From a virus, in IMG/VR virus record IMGVR_UViG_3300032242_002960, positions 1-31,689 of that record: a stretch of DNA of 31,689 nt; one strand, 5' to 3'. The notes under the pieces are model-generated. The model was not told the origin of the DNA. It did no database searches and was given only the letters and a program-made list of their open reading frames with translations. A program made the position numbers and the translations under genes. Of this stretch, positions 25,462 through 31,689 are shown piece after piece; positions within the stretch are counted from its first letter, which is position 1; each line of letters starts with the position of its first letter.

Positions 25462-28265
25462 TGGCAAATCCGCAAATTCCAATGCAGCTAGGTGGTAACT
25501 TACCCGGTCTTGACCGTGAAGAAGATCTTGAGCAGGCAGCTGAGCAAGACGCTCAGATGGATTACTACGAAGAAGCGCTTGGCTTAGACCCAGGCGACGT
25601 AGAACAAGAAGTTATTGAATTAGAAGATGGATCTGTTGTTGTAAACTTTCAACCAAAAGAAAGCCCGCTTAAGAATCCTGAGTTCTATGCTAACTTAGCT
25701 GAAGAGCTGCCTGAAGAAGTTTTAGAGGCATTGGCAGCAGAGTACCTTGAATTTATTGATGTTGATAAAGAATCTCGCGAACAGCGTGATAAGCAGTACG
25801 AAGAAGGGTTACGCCGCACAGGTTTGGGTAAAGACGCTCCTGGTGGTGCCACGTTTAACGGCGCATCAAAAGTTGTGCACCCAATTATGGCAGAGGCGTG
25901 CGTTGATTTTGCTGCATCGTCGTCAAAAGAACTTTTGCCGCCAGACGGCGTTGTTAAGTCAAACATAAAAGGCACTGCGGATCGTCTTAAAGAAGAAACA
26001 GCAGATCGCAAAGTTAACTTTCTTAATTGGCAGTTATCAGAACAAGTTCCTGAGTACCGCGATGAGATGGAACAACTGCTTACGCAGTTACCCCTCGGTG
26101 GTTCGCAGTTCTTAAAATGGCGTTTTGATTCTGAGCAGCGCCGTCCTACTTGCGAATGGGTACCAATTGACAACATTATTCTTCCGTACGCGTCAACAAA
26201 TTTTTATACATCACCTCGCGTAACAGAACAGCAAGACATTACAGAAGATGCGTTTTTACAACGCGTTGAGCAAGAGATTTATCGTGATATTGATAGCGAA
26301 TACAGCTCAGATGCGCCGCTAACAGATCAAACGCAATCTGAAAAAGCTAATAACAAAATTGAAGGTAAAAAAGAACCGTCTAAAAACATTGATGGTTTAC
26401 GCCGCGTTTATGAAATAACTTGTTTTATACGCCTTGATGACGATCCTGAGACAGAAGGCCAACGCGCGCCGTATATTCTTACAATTGATGAGTCGTCTAG
26501 CAAAGTATTAGCGCTTTATCGTAACTGGGAATGCAATGATGAAAAACTCACAAAACTTGATTGGTACGTCGAATTCAAGTTCATTCCTTGGCGTGGTGCT
26601 TACGCTATTGGTTTACCCCATCTTATTGGCGGGCTTTCTGCTGCTCTTACTGGCGCTCTCCGTGCCCTTATGGACGCTGCACATATTAACAACAGCCAAA
26701 CAATGCTTAAGCTTAAAGGTGGACGCATTGGTGGACAAAGCGACAGAATTGAACCCACTCAAGTAGTTGAGATTGAAGGCGCGCCAGGTGTTGATGATGT
26801 TCGCAAAATCGCAATGCCAATGCCGTTTAACCCACCGTCTTCAGTTTTATTAGACTTGCTTGGATGGTTAACTACTGCTGCTAAAGGCGTAGTTACAACG
26901 GCTGAAGAGAAAATTGGCGAAGCAAACAACAATATGCCTGTTGGTACTGCACAGGCTTTGATTGAGCAAGGTGCTAAGGTATTTTCAAGCATCCACTCGC
27001 GTTTGCATCGTAGCCAAGCTAAATCACTGGCAATCATCTCGCGTATCAATCACTGGTACTTGTCCGAAATGGACAATCAATCAGGTCAAGAAATTCAGGT
27101 CAGAGACTTTGCGTCAAACAATGATGTTCGCCCAGTCTCTGATCCAAACATTTTCTCTGAGACACAGCGTCTCGCTCAGAACCAGGCGTTATTGCAGATG
27201 GCAACGTCCGCGCCCCCTGGAATGTTCGACATTCGTGCAGTCTATCGTCGCGTGCTAGGTCAGTTGAAAGTGCCAGCTGTCGATGAAGTCCTGCCGAACC
27301 CATTAGGTGCTAAAGAATCTAACCCGGCACTAGAAAACGTTGCCATGACAATGGGACGTCCTGCCGCTGCGTATCCTGACCAAGACCATATTAGTCACAT
27401 TAAGATTCACTTAGAGTACGCCAACAATCCAGCGTACGGTGGTAACCCAGTTATTGGACCTACATTCACGCCACACGCGCTAGAACACATTAAGCAGCAT
27501 TTAACATTGCACTATTTGCAATCAATGCGCGCGTACGTAGCTCAAGCATCAGGCGGTCGTGATACTTTAGAGTTACACCAAGAAAAGCCGCTTAATATTG
27601 AAGCGCAGCAAGCGTTGGCTTTGGCATCGCAGATGGTATCTGAGGATTCACAAGCTACTATGACGCCGTTTGTTCAACAAATTCAAGGCCTGGCACAAAA
27701 AGTTCAGCAAGCTCAACAAGCAGCTCAGCAACAAGCAGCAAATGCTGATCCAACAGCGCAAGTTATTCTTAAAACGCAAATGGCTGAAACAGAGCGTAAA
27801 GCTGCTGAGTCTCAAGCACGTATGCAGCTGGAACAGCAAAAAGATGCTCAAGATTATCAACTTAAAATTGCGCAATTACAGCAGCAAGTTCAAGATCTAC
27901 AAGCTAAGTACCAAGTTCAAACAGCGCTTGATGCCAATAAGAACGCTACTCAGATTGCAATGGCTGATATTAACAACGCATCTCGTGAGCGGATTGCTGC
28001 TATTCAAGCGCAAGTTGGCTTGACTGCAGATCAAATGGCAATGGCTCACGAACAAAACTTAACAGCTTTAGAAGCATCGCATCAAGCCCAAAGCGATATA
28101 CGCAAGCATGGCATTGATGTGGAACAAGCAGCATTTCAGCAACAAGCTGCAATGGTAAACGCGCAGATTCAAGCGCAGCAACAAGCAGCGCTAGCCGAAC
28201 AGCAGCACAATCAAGCTGTACAACAACAAGCATTAGCACCACAACCACCTACTCAAGGACAGTAA
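25461..28265 (+). CDS. Portal protein, P22-like
   Basis: The product is 934 aa. It begins with an acidic segment (DLEQAAEQDAQMDYYEEAL), then a core with KVVHPIMAEACVDFAASS, PYASTNFYTSPRV, and WRGAYAIGLPHLIGGLSAAL/TGALRALMDAAHINNSQ as in P22-type portals. Residues about 740-934 are a Gln/Ala-rich coiled coil (VQQAQQAAQQQAANAD, QLKIAQLQQQVQDLQAK) that resembles the long P22 barrel and would reach into the capsid. The ring forms the DNA entry vertex and takes the tail. It is longer than P22 gp1 (725 aa) because of the tail helix. Confidence 0.88.
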   Translation: MANPQIPMQLGGNLPGLDREEDLEQAAEQDAQMDYYEEALGLDPGDVEQEVIELEDGSVVVNFQPKESPLKNPEFYANLAEELPEEVLEALAAEYLEFIDVDKESREQRDKQYEEGLRRTGLGKDAPGGATFNGASKVVHPIMAEACVDFAASSSKELLPPDGVVKSNIKGTADRLKEETADRKVNFLNWQLSEQVPEYRDEMEQLLTQLPLGGSQFLKWRFDSEQRRPTCEWVPIDNIILPYASTNFYTSPRVTEQQDITEDAFLQRVEQEIYRDIDSEYSSDAPLTDQTQSEKANNKIEGKKEPSKNIDGLRRVYEITCFIRLDDDPETEGQRAPYILTIDESSSKVLALYRNWECNDEKLTKLDWYVEFKFIPWRGAYAIGLPHLIGGLSAALTGALRALMDAAHINNSQTMLKLKGGRIGGQSDRIEPTQVVEIEGAPGVDDVRKIAMPMPFNPPSSVLLDLLGWLTTAAKGVVTTAEEKIGEANNNMPVGTAQALIEQGAKVFSSIHSRLHRSQAKSLAIISRINHWYLSEMDNQSGQEIQVRDFASNNDVRPVSDPNIFSETQRLAQNQALLQMATSAPPGMFDIRAVYRRVLGQLKVPAVDEVLPNPLGAKESNPALENVAMTMGRPAAAYPDQDHISHIKIHLEYANNPAYGGNPVIGPTFTPHALEHIKQHLTLHYLQSMRAYVAQASGGRDTLELHQEKPLNIEAQQALALASQMVSEDSQATMTPFVQQIQGLAQKVQQAQQAAQQQAANADPTAQVILKTQMAETERKAAESQARMQLEQQKDAQDYQLKIAQLQQQVQDLQAKYQVQTALDANKNATQIAMADINNASRERIAAIQAQVGLTADQMAMAHEQNLTALEASHQAQSDIRKHGIDVEQAAFQQQAAMVNAQIQAQQQAALAEQQHNQAVQQQALAPQPPTQGQ

Positions 28266-28266
28266 A

Positions 28267-28485
28267 ATGGCAAAAAACCCACAAGACGGCGGCGAATTAG
28301 GCTTTCGTAAAACATACAAAATGACTGGCGAAGTTGGCTACGCTGGCGGCCCAGATCAAAAAGTTGATAATGGTCCATCAGGATCAAAGCGCCCAAACAA
28401 CGCGGTTAAAGGCAAACCAGCACGTTCTTCCAAAGTTGGCCCAGGTAAAAATCTTAAAGATATTGACGGCGGTAACTTCTATTAA
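28267..28485 (+). CDS. Hypothetical glycine-rich basic protein (72 aa)
   Basis: MAKNPQDGGELGFRKTYKMT is followed by GYAGGPDQKVDNGPSGSKRP and a basic end (KGKPARSSKVGPGKN, DIDGGNFY). Low complexity, likely disordered; a virion or DNA-contact role is plausible from the location between portal and scaffold genes. It starts one base after the portal stop. Confidence 0.65.
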   Translation: MAKNPQDGGELGFRKTYKMTGEVGYAGGPDQKVDNGPSGSKRPNNAVKGKPARSSKVGPGKNLKDIDGGNFY

Positions 28486-28528
28486 TTGTTTGGGGCATAA
28501 ATATTTCATAGTTTGGATAGCTTAAATT

Positions 28529-28720
28529 ATGAAAGACTTTATTTCTGAAATTATCTCTCGGACGAGAGATGAACAAACCAAATTGGCGGAAACCCTCACC
28601 GCTGGAAATAATGTTAATACATTCGAGGATTACCAACGTTTAGTTGGTCGTTACGAAGGGTTTAAACAAACTCTAGACATTATCAACGAAATTTTGAGGG
28701 AAGACGAAGAAGACCTGTAA
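28529..28720 (+). CDS. Conserved hypothetical phage protein (63 aa)
   Basis: MKDFISEIISRTRDEQTKLA with AGNNVNTFEDYQRLVGRYEG and a helix (FKQTLDIINEILREDEEDL) follows a known plan of small head-cluster proteins: two helices around a TFEDYQRLVGRYEG turn. No strong SD site. Function unknown; location suggests head assembly. Confidence 0.68.
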   Translation: MKDFISEIISRTRDEQTKLAETLTAGNNVNTFEDYQRLVGRYEGFKQTLDIINEILREDEEDL

Positions 28721-28740
28721 AGGTTAAGGAGCACTGAATA

Positions 28741-29178
28741 GTGTTTGATGTAAAAGAACAAGATGAACCGGATTTACGATCAGAGCAGGAATGCTTCCCA
28801 GATTTAGATCCCGGTGTAGAAATTCTGGGAGACAGAGTACTTGTGCAGTTACGCAGGGAAAAGGTAACCAGTAAAGGTGGAATCATCCTTGTTGATGAAA
28901 CCCGCCAAACATTACGTTTTAATGAAACAGTAGCTAAAGTACGCGATATTGGCCCCTTAGCATATAAGAGTCCAGATGACCTTACCCCATGGCCCGAAGG
29001 CAACTGGTGTAATGTTGGCGATTTAGTTCGCACAATTAAGTACGGTGGTGATCGTTTTGTAGTGCAGCCAGAAGATGATGGTGCCCCAGTGGTATTCATT
29101 ACCCTTCAAGCTCGAGAAGTGATCTCAAAGATCAAATCGTTCGAGTATGCACAAAAAATGAAAGCGTTTGTAGATTAA
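28741..29178 (+). CDS. GroES-like co-chaperonin
   Basis: The 145-aa product has a GroES fold: VEILGDRVLVQLRREKVTSKGG (strands around a KGGI turn), ETRQTLRFNETVAKVRDIGP, then VGDLVRTIKYGGDRFVV and a C-terminal ITLQAREVISKI. The mobile loop (about RREKVTSKGG) contacts host GroEL. As with T4 gp31, a phage co-chaperonin between portal and capsid genes probably helps fold the capsid protein. It starts at GTG 28741 with AAGGAG upstream and has an acidic N-terminal 25 aa extension not seen in GroES. Confidence 0.85.
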   Translation: MFDVKEQDEPDLRSEQECFPDLDPGVEILGDRVLVQLRREKVTSKGGIILVDETRQTLRFNETVAKVRDIGPLAYKSPDDLTPWPEGNWCNVGDLVRTIKYGGDRFVVQPEDDGAPVVFITLQAREVISKIKSFEYAQKMKAFVD

Positions 29179-29194
29179 CTTTTGAAAGAAAAGT

Positions 29195-30184
29195 ATGGCA
29201 GATAATGAAAAAGACGTTCCTATCAAGGAACAAGATGATGGTTCAGTTTTAGCAAGAGTAGAAGTTCCAGAAAACTTTGACGACGAAGATAAAGGAACTG
29301 AGGTTGAATTAAAAGCTGAAGAAGATGAATCCGACGAAGAAGACTCACAGTTGTCAGATGAAGATCAGCAAGACGACGAAGAAACTGATGAAGAGCGCGA
29401 GAAAATACGCGAAGCTAGACGCGAAGAGCGCAAGCTAAAGAAAGAATTATCTAAGCAACGAGAAGCATCCGCTAAGCACAAAATTAGTGCACTTGAAAAG
29501 CGTAACGAAGATTTAGCACGTCGCTTGGCTGCAGTAGAAAACACAGCGGCGTCTTACCAGTTTGCACAACTTGACAAGTCTATTGAAGACGAAGCAACAA
29601 GAGTTGAGTACGCTAAGATGAAGATGCTACAAGCAGCGCAGAGTAACGACGTAGCATCTCAAATGGAATATTTAGAACAGCTTACAGACGCTAAACAGCG
29701 TTTACAGCAAGTTCAGCATTATAAGAAACAACAACTTGAGCAGGCTAAGACGCCTAAACAAAATGTGCCGAATCAAATCAGCGCAGAAGTTCAACAAAAC
29801 GCCACGCAGTGGTTAAAAAAGAACTCTTGGTATGATCCGCAGGCTCGAGATACAGATAGTAGAATTGCAAAAGTAGTTGACCAAGAACTCGCAACAGATG
29901 GCTGGGATCCAAGTGATCCTGAGTACTGGGATGAGTTAGATAATCGTTTGCAGTCCCGTTTGCCACACCGTTATACATCAAAAGGTGGAGCAAATACACG
30001 CCGCTCTGCAGGTCCAACAGCCTCTAGCAGAGTAGCTAATACCGCAACAGCAAAGCAAGGAACAATCACGCTTTCTCGTGATCGTGTTCAAGCAATTAAA
30101 GATGCTGGCGCGTGGGATGATACTGAAAAACGAAACAAAATGATCCGCGCGTATGCGTCGTATGATCGTCAAAATAAAGGTTAA
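29195..30184 (+). CDS. Probable head scaffolding protein
   Basis: The 329-aa acidic product: about 1-70 are Asp/Glu-rich (EEDESDEEDSQLSDEDQQDD), 70-190 form a charged coiled coil (EREKIREARREERKLKKELS, ISALEKRNEDLARRLAAVEN), and the end is basic and less ordered (TEKRNKMIRAYASYDRQNKG). This sequence order, position before the capsid gene, and solubility-type composition are those of scaffold proteins that shape the prohead. Sequence alone gives no further proof. GAAAG precedes the ATG. Confidence 0.7.
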   Translation: MADNEKDVPIKEQDDGSVLARVEVPENFDDEDKGTEVELKAEEDESDEEDSQLSDEDQQDDEETDEEREKIREARREERKLKKELSKQREASAKHKISALEKRNEDLARRLAAVENTAASYQFAQLDKSIEDEATRVEYAKMKMLQAAQSNDVASQMEYLEQLTDAKQRLQQVQHYKKQQLEQAKTPKQNVPNQISAEVQQNATQWLKKNSWYDPQARDTDSRIAKVVDQELATDGWDPSDPEYWDELDNRLQSRLPHRYTSKGGANTRRSAGPTASSRVANTATAKQGTITLSRDRVQAIKDAGAWDDTEKRNKMIRAYASYDRQNKG

Positions 30185-30190
30185 TGAAAA

Positions 30191-30748
30191 ATGGCAAATA
30201 CAAGAATAAAACGCGACTTAGATGACCGCTTAGCGGATCGGGCGCAAGAAGTATTGGAGCGCACAACAACAGCTGCTCCAGATGACATTGCACGTCGTGA
30301 ACGCCTTGATGCGTTTAGAGACAAGTGGGCAAATAGTGCGTTGCCCGATCTTCCCGCGGGAATCATTCCAGGGATGCACTTGTGTTGGTTGTCAACAACC
30401 AATACTTACGACAGTATCGACAAACGTATGGCGTTGGGTTATGAGCCAGTTAAAGCCTCGGAATTAGGTAAAGGCTTTGAAGGACTAGGTAAAATGAGCT
30501 CGGGCAAGTTTGAAGGCTGTGTTAGTTGTAACGAAATGGTTCTCTTCAAATTACCAGAAGACATCTACCAAGAAGTAATGCGTATGCTCCACCTCGAGGA
30601 TCCACTCGAGCACCAACGTAATATCACTGCTAATGTACGTGATACTGCATTGGGTAATAAGGGCGGGCGTTCAGTCTTGGAAGGTGGCACACTGGAAATG
30701 GAAAAAGAAACCGCAAGAGCGAATAATAAAAACATTCGTTTTCAATAA
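30191..30748 (+). CDS. Head-cluster protein of unknown function (185 aa)
   Basis: It starts MANTRIKRDLDDRLADRAQE (basic/helical), then IPGMHLCWLSTTNTYDSIDK and RMALGYEPVKASEL, and two cysteines in EGCVSCNEMVLFKLPEDIYQ. The end holds GGRSVLEGGTLEMEKETARAN. I recall homologues between scaffold and capsid in related phages, unannotated. It may be a minor capsid protein. It begins seven bases after the scaffold stop. Confidence 0.72.
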   Translation: MANTRIKRDLDDRLADRAQEVLERTTTAAPDDIARRERLDAFRDKWANSALPDLPAGIIPGMHLCWLSTTNTYDSIDKRMALGYEPVKASELGKGFEGLGKMSSGKFEGCVSCNEMVLFKLPEDIYQEVMRMLHLEDPLEHQRNITANVRDTALGNKGGRSVLEGGTLEMEKETARANNKNIRFQ

Positions 30749-30780
30749 CATTCTTCAAAATAACAAAGGATAAATAGACT

Positions 30781-31446
30781 ATGTCTACAGTATTTCAACC
30801 CTTTGGCATGAAGCCTAGTTTCCACCCTAGCGGTTTAGACCGTTCTGTTCCATTCGCTGGAACAAACAGCTTTACCGTTGGTACACCAAACTATAGCGCT
30901 CCTTACTCTTTGAGCTCTGGTCAGTCATTTTTCCAGTATCAACCAGTAGGAATCACTTCTTCAGGCCAATTAACAATCGCTGCTACCGCAGCTGGAACAA
31001 GCCCAGTATATGGCGTATTTGACGGTGTAGAATATACAACCGCTGAAGGTCGTCGTACATTAGGTAAATCAATCTCCAAGGCTTCTTTGGACGCTGCTTC
31101 CGCTATCGTTTTTTGGATCTTCCAAGACCCAGAAATCGTATACGAAATTCAGTGTGGTGCTGCTGTACCTTCTTCATCGATTGGTTCAGAGTACAACTTC
31201 TCCGCAACTTCAGGCTACACTACTGCTGATGGTTATACCATTGGTACAGGTGGCGCAGGCTTCTCTACTACAGCTATCGCTAATAGTGCAGTTGCTTCTG
31301 GTGCGCAAGGTCAAGTTCGTGTAGTTGGTCTCGGTCGTGAAGTAGCATATCCATCTGGTGCTTTAAACAACTGGAATGACGCTTATACAATCGTTCAAGT
31401 ACAGATCGCTAACAACACATTCCGCGCTCCTAAGGTCTCGGTTTAA
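30781..31446 (+). CDS. Head decoration-like structural protein (221 aa)
   Basis: It starts MSTVFQPFGMKPSFHPSG and is rich in S, T, G and A, all-beta by look (TNSFTVGTPNYSAPYSLSSG, GVFDGVEYTTAEGRRTLGKS, WIFQDPEIVYEIQCGA). The order FQPFG...YGVFDG.EYT resembles phage head-decoration or minor capsid proteins found just before the major capsid protein. AAAGGATAAAT precedes the ATG. A capsid-stabilising role is inferred from position and fold type. Confidence 0.75.
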   Translation: MSTVFQPFGMKPSFHPSGLDRSVPFAGTNSFTVGTPNYSAPYSLSSGQSFFQYQPVGITSSGQLTIAATAAGTSPVYGVFDGVEYTTAEGRRTLGKSISKASLDAASAIVFWIFQDPEIVYEIQCGAAVPSSSIGSEYNFSATSGYTTADGYTIGTGGAGFSTTAIANSAVASGAQGQVRVVGLGREVAYPSGALNNWNDAYTIVQVQIANNTFRAPKVSV

Positions 31447-31473
31447 TTAACAACGAAAGAAAGGTAATAAGCT

Positions 31474-31689
31474 ATGGCAACCCCAATGCGTAGTACGGAC
31501 TTTCGTGCGGTAGTCGAACCGATTATCAACGAAGTCTTTGATGGTGTTTACGAACAACGTGCTGATGAATGGAAAGGCTTTGTAGAGCAGATCCAAGGTA
31601 TCCCACGTAACTATCATGAAGAAGTAATGCTGTTCGGTATGAACGCAGCTCCTGCAATGCCTGACGGCACTCCAGTTAGCTACGATCAA
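31474..31689 (+). CDS. Major capsid protein (partial, N-terminal 72 codons)
   Basis: It starts MATPMRSTDFRAVVEPIINE and continues VFDGVYEQRADEW, GIPRNYHEEVMLFGMNAAPA, MPDGTPVSY. This opening matches the major capsid or head proteins that follow a decoration gene in related phages. AAAGAAAGG precedes the ATG. The gene runs off the right edge. The HK97 fold itself is not yet in view, so the call rests on the N-terminus and context. Confidence 0.75.
   Translation, partial: MATPMRSTDFRAVVEPIINEVFDGVYEQRADEWKGFVEQIQGIPRNYHEEVMLFGMNAAPAMPDGTPVSYDQ

Noticed and set aside
27648-28023. Open frames inside the portal coiled-coil region
   Set aside because: They come from the repetitive CAA/GCA codon pattern of the Q/A-rich portal tail.

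Overview
The window is a piece of a tailed double-stranded DNA phage genome (Caudoviricetes). The evidence is a packaging and head-morphogenesis run on the + strand (large terminase, P22-like portal, scaffold-like protein, decoration-like protein, start of the major capsid protein) facing away from a long - strand replication and nucleotide-metabolism operon (family A DNA polymerase, class II ribonucleotide reductase, ssDNA-binding protein, RecB/Cas4-like nuclease, SNF2 helicase, prim-pol/SF3 helicase, dCMP deaminase, MazG-like hydrolase, ThyA-family enzyme). No tail genes and no integrase are visible, so lifestyle and tail type are open. A short-tailed virus of an aquatic proteobacterium would fit the gene set, but that is inference. 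There are no rRNA, tRNA, IS or CRISPR features.

Layout. (1) 1-17,234, - strand: a tightly overlapped operon (many ATGA and TAATG junctions) of replication, nucleotide and small unknown genes. It is cut internally by terminator hairpins (about 860, 3,125, 5,350, 6,600) and restarted by TATAAT promoters. It also holds a terminase-small-subunit-like gene, a PIG-L/LmbE deacetylase, an HNH, a VRR-NUC and an HEXXH protein. (2) 17,312-17,660: a non-coding block with nine GGTACC-centred sites. (3) 17,664-20,973, - strand: a cassette of small genes, with a sigma-70-like factor lacking region 4, served by repeated promoter/operator modules. (4) 21,018-21,452: a promoter region and one small + strand gene that may be a winged-helix regulator. 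(5) 21,453-22,358: about 900 bp without a convincing gene, holding dyads, a 48-bp tandem repeat and a second GGTACC block that is an inverted copy of the first. (6) 22,359-31,689, + strand: a paralogue of the first gene of the left operon, a free-standing intein-like Hint/LAGLIDADG protein, then packaging and head genes including a GroES-like co-chaperonin.

How it fits together. The left operon makes dNTPs and copies DNA and the right operon builds and fills heads. Both start at mirror-image control blocks, each followed outward by a homologous small gene, so the centre looks like an inverted duplication of a control region around a regulatory cassette. The phage probably redirects host RNA polymerase with its own sigma factor. 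A separate small protein (7,889-8,203) resembles the missing region 4. The ThyA-family enzyme carries Asp where thymidylate synthases have Asn, which suggests action on dCMP and possibly modified cytosine in the phage DNA.
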